Source of the DNA: Mycobacterium sp. shizuoka-1
GTDB lineage: Bacteria; Actinomycetota; Actinomycetes; Mycobacteriales; Mycobacteriaceae
Length of the DNA: 64,000 bases
Assembly (NCBI RefSeq): GCF_002723835.1
Contig: NZ_BEWG01000061.1
Location: forward strand, 60,012-124,011
Direction: 5' to 3'
In this document: positions 8,304 through 16,801 of the stretch, piece after piece
Position numbering within the stretch: position 1 is the stretch's first letter
How the letters are laid out: every line of letters begins with the position of its first letter
Translations under genes and position numbers: made by a program
Notes under the pieces: model-generated
The model's input: the letters and a program-made list of their open reading frames with translations, nothing else
Told to the model about the DNA's origin: nothing
The model's database searches: none

Positions 8304-8687
8304 ATGGCTCATGACGACATGACCGCCGCAGAGCGGATCGACGCCCGCATCGCCGAGCTCGACGACTGGCGTGGCGAGACATTGGCCCAGCTCCGCGCCG
8401 TGATCAAGCGCGCCGACCCCGAGGTGGTCGAAGAGTGGAAATGGCGCGGGGTACCGGTGTGGTCGCATGCCGGCATGATCTGCACGGGCGAGACGTACAA
8501 GAACGCGGTCAAGATGACGTTCGCCAAGGGCGCGTCGCTGGCCGATCCGTCGGGATTGTTCAATTCGAGCCTGGATGGGAACACCCGCCGGGCCATCGAT
8601 TTCCACGAGGGCGATCTGATCGACGAAGACGCGCTGATCGCGCTCATTCATGCAGCGGTGGAATTGAACCTGTCGTCGCGCGGATAG
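8304..8687 (+). CDS. DUF1801 domain protein
   Basis: A 127-residue soluble protein of the DUF1801 (YdhG-like) family. Landmarks are LRAVIKRADPEVVEEWKW near the N-terminus, the GVPVWSHAGMICTGETYKN segment, VKMTFAKGASLADPSGLFN, and RRAIDFHEGDLID towards the C-terminus. The biochemical role of the family is not established. The ATG at 8304 is preceded by a short GGGG run; a second in-frame ATG lies at 8319. It is convergent with the secreted repeat protein gene, 46 nt apart. Confidence 0.78.
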   Translation: MAHDDMTAAERIDARIAELDDWRGETLAQLRAVIKRADPEVVEEWKWRGVPVWSHAGMICTGETYKNAVKMTFAKGASLADPSGLFNSSLDGNTRRAIDFHEGDLIDEDALIALIHAAVELNLSSRG

Positions 8688-8733
8688 GCGTACCGCCAGG
8701 ACTCTGCGCCGACGGTGGACGTCGTCGGAAGGG

Positions 8734-9333
8734 TCAGTTGCGCGAACTCGGGGGACAGATGGCCGGTTGCAGACCTAGCGAGTTGGCCATGGCGTTCTGG
8801 TTCTGACACGCATTCACCCCAGAGTCCGGTGGTGTGCTCGCGCCCTGCGTCCCCGGGCACGGGGTGGGTTGCAGGCCGATGGAGATGGGCATGGCGCTTT
8901 GGTTTTGGCAGGCGGTGGATCCGGAGTCCGGTGGGGTGTTCGGCCCCTGACTGGCCCGGCAGGTGGTGGCCGGCAGGCCCAGTGAATTGGCCATCGCGCT
9001 CTGGTTCTGGCAGGCATTGATGCCGGAGTCTCTCGGGGTGCTCCCCGCCGGAGGGTTCTCCGATTGATCTTTGTCCGCTGAGCTTGCGCCCTGGCTGTCG
9101 TCGGCCGAATTGTCCGCGTCTTGATTGTTGTCTGCCGTCGGACTTGGGCTCGGGCTCGGGCTTGGACTCGGGCTGGTCGTGGGGCAGGGCGGGGGGTTGT
9201 ATCCACCTTGCTGGAAACAAGCGGCGACGGCGGTGCCGGTCGGCGGGGCGGCATGGACGATTCCGTACCAGATCACGCAGGCAGCGATCGTCAACACAGC
9301 TGCACAGCGGTCCCAAATATGCTGTCGCGTCAC
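8734..9333 (-). CDS. Secreted cysteine-repeat protein with Pro/Ser linker
   Basis: An unrecognised exported protein of about 199 residues. Near its N-terminus is a hydrophobic segment VLTIAACVIWYGIVHA consistent with a signal peptide (AHA-like end). A mature region then contains a PSPSPS-type linker, an acidic Asn/Asp/Ser stretch, and three consecutive 34-residue repeats at the C-terminus, each with DSGxxACQNQ, an AMxxSxGL segment and a second cysteine. The start is uncertain: GTG at 9333 is chosen over a TTG at 9345 that directly follows an in-frame stop, and neither has a clear ribosome site. It is divergent from the patatin operon, with a 451-nt spacer. Confidence 0.65.
   Translation of the reverse strand: MTRQHIWDRCAAVLTIAACVIWYGIVHAAPPTGTAVAACFQQGGYNPPPCPTTSPSPSPSPSPSPTADNNQDADNSADDSQGASSADKDQSENPPAGSTPRDSGINACQNQSAMANSLGLPATTCRASQGPNTPPDSGSTACQNQSAMPISIGLQPTPCPGTQGASTPPDSGVNACQNQNAMANSLGLQPAICPPSSRN
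8737..9030 (-). repeat. Three tandem 34-codon cysteine repeats
   Basis: Three in-frame copies of a 102-bp unit (the last one shortened) encode DSGxxACQNQ followed by AMxxSxGL and a second Cys. Two cysteines per unit and the exported context suggest one disulfide per repeat. Repeats one and two are 34 residues each; the third ends the protein. Confidence 0.8.
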
Positions 9334-9710
9334 TGATGTGGGCAACTATCGGGTGCTGTCGCCGAGCGCCCGGTTGCGACGCACACTGAATCTCCACACC
9401 CCGTCGCCGCGGCGGGGCGGTGGCACTTGATCGCCGTGATGCACGTCGATGTCGATGGCCTCGGTCTGGGTATGAGGGCCATGGGACAAGGCGGCTGCTC
9501 CTTTCGGCCGGACCAGATACCCCTGGAAGGTAGTCGATCGGCTGCTTATTCGCGCCGCTTGGCGCGCGAGCAGGTGGAGATTCGGAGGCGCTCAGTTCGT
9601 TGCTGCCCGGTCGGTAGCCTCGGCCACCGAGCCGGCGCGGCGACATGGGGGAGTCGGCCGAGGGTGCGTCCTTCGACCTGACATGACTCTCGGTGATTCG
9701 GTCGATTCGA

Positions 9711-9722
9711 GTAACGCGCTAC
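9711..9722. promoter_or_regulatory. Imperfect palindrome related to the 4307 and 27091 sites
   Basis: GTAACGCGCTAC, followed by TCGTTCTATG, shares the 11-nt string CTACTCGTTCT exactly with the site at 27091 and 9 of 12 palindrome positions with the site at 4307. It lies about 63 nt before the patatin start, in or next to the likely promoter. Confidence 0.4.
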
Positions 9723-9727
9723 TCGTT

Positions 9728-9756
9728 CTATGTGAGCATAGAGTCCATAGGCTCAC
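9728..9756 (+). promoter_or_regulatory. Dyad/hairpin in the leader of the patatin operon
   Basis: GTGAGC (9732-9737) pairs with GCTCAC (9751-9756) across 13 nt. The overlapping CTATG-TGAG-CATAG (9728-9741) offers an alternative pairing. It ends 28 nt before the start codon, so it could be an operator or a leader hairpin affecting translation. Confidence 0.35.
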
Positions 9757-9784
9757 TCCCAGTCTGAGAACGCGGGGAGAAGCA

Positions 9785-10981
9785 ATGACAGACCCCCAAC
9801 CTGATAATCCGGCCGACGTGCTCAGCCCAGTACGCCGGATTCCCGGCGACGAGAACAGACAGCCCGAACGGGGTCTGGCGCTGTGTCTTTCCGGTGGCGG
9901 CTACCGGGCCATGATTTTTCACCTCGGCGTCTTGTGGCGGCTCAATGAGCTCGGACTGTTGCCCGATATCAAACGCTTTTCCTCCGTGTCGGGCGGTTCC
10001 ATAACGGCCGGTGTACTGGCGATGAACTGGGAGAAGCTTGGATTCGATGGCGGCAAGGTCGCGTCGAACTTCGTCGATGCCGTCGTCGCGCCGCTCAGGC
10101 GCATGGCGGGCACGCGCATCGACATTCCCGCATTGGTCACCGGTGTGCTGCTGCCGGGTGCCTCGGTGGCCGACCGCGTCGCCGACGCGTATCGCCGTAA
10201 CCTCTTCGGTCACACGACGTTGCAGGACCTTCCGGATGACCCGCACGGGCCGCCGCGGTTCATCTTCAACTCGACGAGCCTGGAAACGGGTGTCCTGCTG
10301 CGGTTCAGCAAGCCCTATCTCGCCGACTACAAAGTGGGACGCATCCTCAATCCCGGACTCGATCTGGCCGTCGCCGTCGCGGCTTCGTCGGCGTTCCCGC
10401 CAATCCTCTCGCCGTGCACGCTCGACCTGAAGGGCCAGCGGTGGATCCGGGAACCCGGTAACGACGAAGCTCTCGACCGGCCGGAGTATCGCGACGAGAT
10501 CACGGTCACCGACGGCGGTGTGTATGACAACCTCGGCCTGGAGACGGCGTGGAAGAACTTCACCGACATCGTGGTCAGTGACGGTGGTGGCCAACTCGCC
10601 GAGGAGTCCGATCCGCGTAGCGACTGGGTACGCCAGACCTATCGGGTGCTCACGATCATCGACAGTCAGGTTCGCGCACTGCGCAAGCGCCAGATCATCG
10701 GATCGATAATCGCCACGGTCCGCAAGGGCATGTACGTCGGCATCAGAAGCCGCATACCGCAGGAGTTTCCGCAAGCCGTGCTACCGGCCCGCCCCGAGAA
10801 AACGCGCCCTCTCGCCGAGATCTCCACGCGGCTGGATGCATTGAGCGGCCCCGAGCAAGAGGGGCTCATCAACTGGGGCTACGTGGTCTGTGACGCCGGG
10901 CTGCGCTCACATTATCTACGCGCCCAACTGCGCGGTGAGCCGGCCACGCCGCTGCCATATCCCGAACTCCCGCTCGGATGA
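9785..10981 (+). CDS. Patatin-like phospholipase
   Basis: A 398-residue lipid acyl hydrolase of the patatin family. The oxyanion loop SGGGYRAMIFHLGVL lies at about 36-50, the serine elbow SSVSGGSITAG at 66-76 (nucleophile about Ser69), and the catalytic aspartate in TDGGVYDNLG (Asp243). The elbow begins with Ser rather than the usual Gly of GxSxG. There is no signal peptide, so it would act on cytoplasmic-face membrane lipids. The ATG at 9785 has GGGGAG (9774-9779) upstream. It is the first gene of a three-gene unit with a metallopeptidase (20 nt downstream) and an MBL-fold hydrolase. GC and codon bias look lower than in flanking metabolic genes, suggesting acquisition. Confidence 0.88.
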   Translation: MTDPQPDNPADVLSPVRRIPGDENRQPERGLALCLSGGGYRAMIFHLGVLWRLNELGLLPDIKRFSSVSGGSITAGVLAMNWEKLGFDGGKVASNFVDAVVAPLRRMAGTRIDIPALVTGVLLPGASVADRVADAYRRNLFGHTTLQDLPDDPHGPPRFIFNSTSLETGVLLRFSKPYLADYKVGRILNPGLDLAVAVAASSAFPPILSPCTLDLKGQRWIREPGNDEALDRPEYRDEITVTDGGVYDNLGLETAWKNFTDIVVSDGGGQLAEESDPRSDWVRQTYRVLTIIDSQVRALRKRQIIGSIIATVRKGMYVGIRSRIPQEFPQAVLPARPEKTRPLAEISTRLDALSGPEQEGLINWGYVVCDAGLRSHYLRAQLRGEPATPLPYPELPLG

Positions 10982-11001
10982 GACGGTGACAAGGAGTAGC
11001 C

Positions 11002-12804
11002 ATGGCGTCCACACGACGAGTGCCCGACGACGGACCAGGCGCTCTGCGGCCGTCGCCGCCGCCACGCGCGGTGGCGGTGACGATCATCGCGCAAGACCCG
11101 TCGGTGAAGGACCGCGCGAAGCGCATTCTCACCTCTGAAGTCGCCATTCCGGCCGAGCGTCTCGAACCCGGGCCGCGCAGTCACCGGTTCTTTGTCGTGG
11201 ACTACGACACGACCACCAAGACGGCACGATGCCCGGTCAGGCTTACCGACCCGGACGGGCAGTTCGTCGACCGCTTCAAAGATCCTGCCCACAAGGGCAT
11301 CTCAGACGACGACCTCGAGCGCGATCCAGCGTTTTGGGCGCAGAATGTCTACGCCATCGCGGCCCGCATCCTCGCGGTATTCGAGCGCTACCTCGGCCGC
11401 CGACTGCCATGGTCCTACCCGTCGCACGAGTTGTTCCTCGTACCGAACGCGATGGCGGAAGCAAACGCGTATTACACGTCCGAACTACATGCCGTTCTGT
11501 TCGGTTACATCACCCGCCCCACGGGCGAGGTGGTGCGCAGCTGCCTTTCCCATGACATCGTCGCCCATGAGGTGACTCATGCCATCCTCGATGGTCTGCG
11601 TCCGCGCTACGTCGAACCGGGTCTTCCTGACCAGCTCGGGTTCCACGAAGCATTCGCCGATCTTGTGGCGCTGCTATCGGTGTTCAGTCTCCCCGAGGTA
11701 CTCGACCAGCAGCTCAAAAAGGCGGACAGGTCCGGGCGGATTGCGGCCGGCGCAGTCTCGGCCGAGGCGATCGAACAAAGCGTGTTCCTGGGAGTTGCTG
11801 AGCAGTTCGGCCGGGCCATCGGCCGCGGAAGCGCATTGCGGCGTTCCGTGACGTTGCCTCGCGACGGCGGGAGTTGGCGTGGCGACCTCGCGTTCGGCGA
11901 GCCACATCGTCGAGGGGAGGTGCTCGTCGCGGCAGTCATGCGCACCCTCTGCGTGATGTGGGCCAACCGGGTGGCGGACATCACGCACAATGGCAGGGTT
12001 GACCGGGAGCGTGCGGTCGAGGAGGGGCAGATGGCCGCCGAGCATCTGCTCGGAATGCTGATCCGCGCAATCGATTACACGCCACCGATCGAATTGGAGT
12101 TCGAGGACTTCCTCGAGGCTGTTCTGGTCGCCGACGAAACGCTGGCGCCTGACGACGCGCATGACTACCGAGGCTCGCTCAAGGCAAGCTTTGCCGAATA
12201 TGGCATCAGCCCGGCAAGCCGGATCGTCGACTACACCACACGAGACACGCCTTGGCCCGACTATCGCAACATCAATTTCGACAGCTTGCGGCGCGACACC
12301 GCCGAGGTCTACCGGTTCATCTGGAACAACGCTCGCCTACTCGGCATCGACGACACCTTTCATCTCGAGGTCTACCGAGTGCGTCACGCGACTCGCACGG
12401 GTCCCGACGGGCTGGTCATCAGCGAAGTCATTGCGGACTACACGCAGAATCTCTCCACCACTGCGGGCAGGCTCAAGAACATCAAACCAGCAGAGTCGCA
12501 AGGCGACCGGTCGTCACCGGCAATCGTGATACCCGAGGAACTTGACCCCGATACGCCCGTACAGCTGTGGGGTGGCGGAACGTTGATCTTCGACCAATTC
12601 GCGAAGCTGCGATTCCACCAGCGAAAAGGGCTGGCGTGGGGCGACTCTGACATCTGGCGGCAACAACGACGTCTTGACCACCTGTACGGGAGCAACATAC
12701 GCGACCGTCGCAACCGTATCGGTTTTTCCGACGGCCGACCGCTCGGACAGCGATTTGCCGCACTTCACTTCGACGACCGTGACGCCATGGAGAGCTGGCA
12801 ATGA
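11002..12804 (+). CDS. HExxH zinc metallopeptidase, thermolysin-like (gluzincin) arrangement
   Basis: A 600-residue protein without signal peptide. AHEVTHAILDGLRPRYVEP holds the zinc motif HEVTH (189-193), and FHEAFADLVALL supplies the probable third ligand Glu216, 24 residues after the second His, as in thermolysin-type gluzincins. The N-terminal 180 residues and the long C-terminal part (about 330-600) match nothing I recognise. The C-terminal half contains YRVRHATRTGPDG and ends in an Arg-rich stretch. AAGGAG (10991-10996) precedes the ATG. The stop overlaps the MBL gene by 4 nt. A cytoplasmic protease beside a phospholipase and an MBL hydrolase suggests a proteolytic activation step; that is inference. 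Confidence 0.8.
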   Translation: MASTRRVPDDGPGALRPSPPPRAVAVTIIAQDPSVKDRAKRILTSEVAIPAERLEPGPRSHRFFVVDYDTTTKTARCPVRLTDPDGQFVDRFKDPAHKGISDDDLERDPAFWAQNVYAIAARILAVFERYLGRRLPWSYPSHELFLVPNAMAEANAYYTSELHAVLFGYITRPTGEVVRSCLSHDIVAHEVTHAILDGLRPRYVEPGLPDQLGFHEAFADLVALLSVFSLPEVLDQQLKKADRSGRIAAGAVSAEAIEQSVFLGVAEQFGRAIGRGSALRRSVTLPRDGGSWRGDLAFGEPHRRGEVLVAAVMRTLCVMWANRVADITHNGRVDRERAVEEGQMAAEHLLGMLIRAIDYTPPIELEFEDFLEAVLVADETLAPDDAHDYRGSLKASFAEYGISPASRIVDYTTRDTPWPDYRNINFDSLRRDTAEVYRFIWNNARLLGIDDTFHLEVYRVRHATRTGPDGLVISEVIADYTQNLSTTAGRLKNIKPAESQGDRSSPAIVIPEELDPDTPVQLWGGGTLIFDQFAKLRFHQRKGLAWGDSDIWRQQRRLDHLYGSNIRDRRNRIGFSDGRPLGQRFAALHFDDRDAMESWQ

Positions 12805-14138
12805 CCGACATCAAGCCCAGCAGAACCCGGATCCGGATGTATCAGGTCGGATTCGGCGACTGCTTCCTGCTCACATTCGAATATCCGCGGGCGCTTGCCG
12901 ATGGGCGCCGAGAGCGACACATGCTCGTTGACTTCGGCACCACGCGGCTGCCTCGGGGATTGCCCCGGCTTGGCGACACCGCGAGTGTGATTCTGGAGCA
13001 CACCAACAACGAACTCGATGTCCTCGTCGTGACTCACCGGCACAAGGATCACCTGCAGGGTTTCGGGGACGCCGTCTCCGGGCCGTTGACCGAGCGACTC
13101 AAGCCCAAGCTCGTGATGCGACCGTGGACGGAGGATCCGAAGGCAGCGGCGGGCGCGGAGGCGCCCGGGCGCGGCGTGGACGCGCGCAGGCGCCTTGTCG
13201 CGGGGATCCGGACAGGTCAGGAGTTGGCTGCCGCGATCGACCAAATGGCGCGCGAGGACGGACAGCGCGACCTGCGGACGGCAGCGGGCCGCCTTGCCGC
13301 CGAAGCCGAAGACCAGGTGGCGAATGCAGAAGCAATCGCTCGCCTCGACGCCCTTGCCAAGAAGTCGCACCGGGGCGGCATTTACGCGTCTTTCGGCACC
13401 AAGGTTCCCTTCGAGGACTTCATACCCGGTGTTCGCTGCGATGTTCTGGGGCCGCCCACGATCGAGGAGTCTGATCGCGCTGTCCTGAGGCAGCGCGAGA
13501 ATGACCCGAGCGAATTCTGGTTGGACACAATTGAATCCGCCGCCGCATCGGGAGTTGCCAAGATCACCGCGGACGAGGAGAAACAATGGGATCTGCTCAC
13601 CGAACCCGGTGGCCTGGGATCGGCGCGTTGGCTCCTGGAAAACCTCACTGGCCAACAACAGCAGTCCCTACTGCGACTCGTCCGGCTCGTCGACAACGCG
13701 CTGAACAACACCAGCCTGATACTGCTGTTGACCGTCGGTGGCTCGCGACGGTTGCTTTTCCCGGGCGACGCCCAGATCGAAAATTGGTCGTTCGCCCTCA
13801 AGAAAGCACAAGAAAAGGATCGCGCGTTGAAGGAAATGCTCGCAGAAGTGGACCTGTACAAGGTGGGCCATCATGGTAGTCGAAACGCAACGCCGAAAAC
13901 CTTGTTCGGTTTCTGGAACGAGCCTGCGACGAGGTCCCGGCGTATGACCGCGCTCATGTCGACCCTGCCGGGGGTGCACGGCAAGTCCGACGAAACCGCG
14001 GTCCCGCGAGAAACGTTGGTCACCGCGCTCGACAGACGCATGACACTGCACCGAACTGACGCGCTGGACGGCGAACCGTTCATCGAAGTCGTCGGGCCGA
14101 CCTCCGGTCGCGGTGGATTCGAACTGGTCCACCCCTGA
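12801..14138 (+). CDS. Metallo-beta-lactamase-fold hydrolase, ComEC-like
   Basis: A 445-residue cytoplasmic MBL-fold protein. VVTHRHKDHLQGFGD (about 77-91) gives the HxHxDH metal motif (H79, H81, D83, H84). FPGDAQIENW (Asp323) and YKVGHHGSRNATP (His357-358) give the later ligands and the GHHGS signature seen in ComEC-like hydrolases. Between the metal motifs sits an insertion of about 150 residues rich in Ala, Arg and Glu, probably helical. It overlaps the metallopeptidase stop by 4 nt and ends the three-gene unit, convergent with the P450 gene. Possible substrates are a nucleic acid, nucleotide or phospholipid product; nothing in the sequence decides this. Confidence 0.85.
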   Translation: MTDIKPSRTRIRMYQVGFGDCFLLTFEYPRALADGRRERHMLVDFGTTRLPRGLPRLGDTASVILEHTNNELDVLVVTHRHKDHLQGFGDAVSGPLTERLKPKLVMRPWTEDPKAAAGAEAPGRGVDARRRLVAGIRTGQELAAAIDQMAREDGQRDLRTAAGRLAAEAEDQVANAEAIARLDALAKKSHRGGIYASFGTKVPFEDFIPGVRCDVLGPPTIEESDRAVLRQRENDPSEFWLDTIESAAASGVAKITADEEKQWDLLTEPGGLGSARWLLENLTGQQQQSLLRLVRLVDNALNNTSLILLLTVGGSRRLLFPGDAQIENWSFALKKAQEKDRALKEMLAEVDLYKVGHHGSRNATPKTLFGFWNEPATRSRRMTALMSTLPGVHGKSDETAVPRETLVTALDRRMTLHRTDALDGEPFIEVVGPTSGRGGFELVHP

Positions 14139-14175
14139 AGGATTCCCGCCCGCGCGAGCTCTGGCCGGTCGATGC

Positions 14176-15345
14176 TCAGCGGGCGAATTGCACGGGTACT
14201 GTGACGGGACCCCGGATGGCGGGAACGTCACGCCAGATGACTGGCCCGACGAGCGTGGGTTGGCGTCGCAAGACGCGTTGCAGCGCAGTCGACGTTTCCA
14301 GGCGCGCCAACGCGGCTCCGAGGCAGTAGTGGGCTCCGTGACCGAATGTCAGAGGGGGTGGCTCCGCACGTTCCAGGTGGAACTCTGCGGCTCGGCGGTA
14401 TACCCCGGGGTCGCGGTTGGCCGCTGCAAGGCACACCAGAACCGTTTCGCCGCAGCGGATATCGACGCCGGCGAGGGTGTGCGGCGCAGTGGCGGTGCGA
14501 CTGACCGCCTGCACGGGTGCATCCAGGCGCTCCAGCTCGGTGAGGACCTCGGGGTCGCCCGGGTCGACGCGGTCGACGATGCGGGTGCCGTCGTCGGCAG
14601 TGTCCAAGAGTCTGACGAGGCCGGCGCCGAGCAGATTCGCGGTGGTCTCGTGCCCGGCGACAGCGATGAGGAGCGCGGTGATCACCACCTCATCGAGGCT
14701 CAGCGCAGGGTCGGTGGCAAGGTAGCTCAGGAGGTCGGCTTGGGGGTGGGCGCGCCGGTCGGCGGCCGCCGGAAGGAAGTCGGCGACCAACGCCGCGGCG
14801 GCGGCCATGCCGTCTTCGAGTTCGCCCCGCTCTGCCACACCGCCGAGAATGCGGATGATCGCCGGAGAGTGCAGGCGTAGCGCCGCGCACTGATCGGCGT
14901 CCAGGCCCAGCCAGGCGCCCACCACGGCGATCGGCAGGGGCAACGCAACCTGCGTCATCAGATCGAATGGGCGCCCGGCCGGGATCGCCGAAACGGCGTC
15001 GGCACAGATCAACTCGATCCCGGCACGAAGGTCGACCACGGCGCCGCGGGTGAACATCCGGCTGACGGCCCCGCGCAGGCGCACGTGCGCAGGACCATCG
15101 GTGAACATCATGTTGGCGTCCGGCAAGGACGAGTCCAGCGCGGGGACCGACGGATGGGCCCGTGGCGCGCTGGACCAGTGTGCTCCGGTGAGGACCGCAC
15201 GGGCCGCGTGGTAGCCGAGTACGAGCCAGGCTTGTGCGGTGTCGTCCCAGACCACGTCACCCTCGCTGCGACGGCCTTCGAAGTACGAGTGCGGATCTGC
15301 TGCGGGCCAGGGCAGGCGGGGGAGCGCAGAGTCACGGGTGGTCAT
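14176..15345 (-). CDS. Cytochrome P450
   Basis: A soluble 389-residue P450 monooxygenase. The I-helix motif AGHETTANLLG, the K-helix ELER (ExxR), and the heme loop FGHGAHYCLGAALAR (FxxGxHxCxG) are all present, so the enzyme should be active. Bacterial class I P450s take electrons from a ferredoxin, but no ferredoxin gene adjoins it. The ATG at 15345 lies inside the end of the upstream UbiB-like gene (14-nt overlap), so the two are coexpressed and probably controlled by the divergent TetR regulator. The substrate is unknown. Confidence 0.92.
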   Translation of the reverse strand: MTTRDSALPRLPWPAADPHSYFEGRRSEGDVVWDDTAQAWLVLGYHAARAVLTGAHWSSAPRAHPSVPALDSSLPDANMMFTDGPAHVRLRGAVSRMFTRGAVVDLRAGIELICADAVSAIPAGRPFDLMTQVALPLPIAVVGAWLGLDADQCAALRLHSPAIIRILGGVAERGELEDGMAAAAALVADFLPAAADRRAHPQADLLSYLATDPALSLDEVVITALLIAVAGHETTANLLGAGLVRLLDTADDGTRIVDRVDPGDPEVLTELERLDAPVQAVSRTATAPHTLAGVDIRCGETVLVCLAAANRDPGVYRRAAEFHLERAEPPPLTFGHGAHYCLGAALARLETSTALQRVLRRQPTLVGPVIWRDVPAIRGPVTVPVQFAR

Positions 15346-16744
15346 GACGGTCCAGTGCGCCGGGCAGGCCCCGTTCCCGAACCCAGCCGTGGTGCAGCCG
15401 GCCGAGCTCGGTGACCGGTTCGGCCACACCGTCCATGTCTTCGAGGATCGAGCGGGTGGCCAGGGTGGCGTTCAGACCGGCGGCCACGCTGGCGAACGCC
15501 AGCGAAATCCGCGAAGTGAAAGCTTGTTCGGCAGGCAGCGTGATCTTGGCGACCGGGTGGTTGCGATCGCGCACGTCGACCATGCCTCGGAAGACCCGCG
15601 CTGTGCTCTGCGCGGTGTAGGTGACGGGTTGCGGCAGGTTGACCTCATAGGTCATCTCCGAAACCCACTGCCGCAGCTCGTCGTCTGTGAGCGAGGAGTC
15701 GACAGCGAAGAACCCGAGCTGTGCCATCAGGTTCCTGCAGTCATCGATGCGCCCCTCGTAGGCGGCACGCAGGAACGACACCCACAACCAGCGCGCCCGT
15801 TCCTCCAGCACGGTCACGCAGCCGAAGTCGAGGAAGCCGACGGTGCCGTCGGCTCGGAACCGGTAGTTGCCCGGATGCGGATCGGCGTGCACGAGGTTGG
15901 CATGCCGGTAGTTGGCGTTGATGAACCGTGCGATGACCTCGGCCCAGGTGTCCCTGAGCTGCTGGTCGGCGTTTTTCGCTGCGGCCCAACCCATTCCTTC
16001 CAGATAGGTCATGGTCAGCACTCGCCGGCTGGAGGCCTCGGCGATCACCTCGGGAATGACGACGAAGGGATGCCCCTGATAGAGATCGCCGAACGCGGAG
16101 ATCATCTGTGCCTCGTGGTGGTAATCGATCTCTTCGCGGATCCGCTCGGCGGTCTCGTGGGCGATGGCGCGTGTGTCGATCGGCATGCCCGAGGCGGCGG
16201 TCACGAAGCGCAGAAATGTCGCCAACAGTTCGGTGTTGGCCAGGTCGCTGCGGATCGCATGGTCGACGCCCGGATACTGGATCTTGACGGCGACCCGACG
16301 CCCGTCGTGCAGGACACCGTAATGGACCTGCCCGATCGACGCCGCCGCGACCGGCTCGGCATTGAACTCAGCGAAGTGCTTTGACGGAGAACCGATTTCA
16401 CGGATCAGTACCTCGTTCACCAGGTCGGGATGCATGGGTGGCGCATCGGCTTGCAACCGGGCGAGTGCTTTCTGGTAAGGGGAGAAGCCGCCGGTGCCCA
16501 GGGCGTCGGCGTCGACCATGGACAGGATCTGACCAGCCTTCATCAACGCGCCCTTCGAATGCCCGAGCAGGTCGGTGTAGCGCTCCGCGGTGCGGATATG
16601 GAACCGGTGCACGGCATCGCCGTCACCGGCACGCTGGCGCATCCCGGCGAGTAACCGGCCCCCGGCGGCGCGTGCGGTGAAGCCTGCCAATGGCATCGTC
16701 CGCCGGATCCGCCCCTGTGGGACCGGCTCGTTCTGGCGCGTCAT
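15332..16744 (-). CDS. ABC1/UbiB-family atypical kinase
   Basis: A 470-residue protein of the UbiB/AarF/ADCK family, ATPases linked to quinone and lipid metabolism. The family's KxGQ motif appears as ALMKAGQILSM, the A-rich loop as AAASIGQVHYG, the lysine in AVKIQYPGVDHA, the catalytic loop as HADPHPGNYRF, and the metal motif as LDFGCVTVLEE. All key residues are intact. The ATG at 16744 is chosen because GGGAG lies 11 nt upstream; an in-frame ATG at 16762 is also possible. It is divergent from the TetR gene across a palindromic operator, and overlaps the P450 gene. Confidence 0.88.
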   Translation of the reverse strand: MTRQNEPVPQGRIRRTMPLAGFTARAAGGRLLAGMRQRAGDGDAVHRFHIRTAERYTDLLGHSKGALMKAGQILSMVDADALGTGGFSPYQKALARLQADAPPMHPDLVNEVLIREIGSPSKHFAEFNAEPVAAASIGQVHYGVLHDGRRVAVKIQYPGVDHAIRSDLANTELLATFLRFVTAASGMPIDTRAIAHETAERIREEIDYHHEAQMISAFGDLYQGHPFVVIPEVIAEASSRRVLTMTYLEGMGWAAAKNADQQLRDTWAEVIARFINANYRHANLVHADPHPGNYRFRADGTVGFLDFGCVTVLEERARWLWVSFLRAAYEGRIDDCRNLMAQLGFFAVDSSLTDDELRQWVSEMTYEVNLPQPVTYTAQSTARVFRGMVDVRDRNHPVAKITLPAEQAFTSRISLAFASVAAGLNATLATRSILEDMDGVAEPVTELGRLHHGWVRERGLPGALDRHDHP

Positions 16745-16801
16745 CGCATCGACCACTCCCATAAGCAACAACGGTGGAGTAAAGTACTGTCCTACGAATA
16801 G

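Larger units (their letters stand above)
9334..9784. other. Divergent intergenic region upstream of the patatin operon
   Basis: About 450 nt between two divergent genes. No credible coding frame was seen on either strand. The right end holds the palindrome-like site 9711-9722 and the dyad 9728-9756. The left end should hold the promoter of the secreted repeat protein, but no convincing elements were identified there. Confidence 0.6.

Noticed and set aside
9150..9190. Short CGGGCTCGGGCTTGG-type repeats that could suggest a CRISPR-like or minisatellite array
   Set aside because: They are the codons of the PSPSPS linker in the secreted repeat protein; there are no spacers.
9427..9681. An 84-codon plus-strand frame in the spacer before the patatin operon
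   Set aside because: No family, no ribosome site and Arg/Gly-biased composition; the spacer is better explained as promoter DNA.
14113..14880. A 255-codon plus-strand frame after the MBL gene, considered as a fourth operon gene
   Set aside because: It is antisense to the P450 heme-binding region, which is unmistakable on the minus strand.
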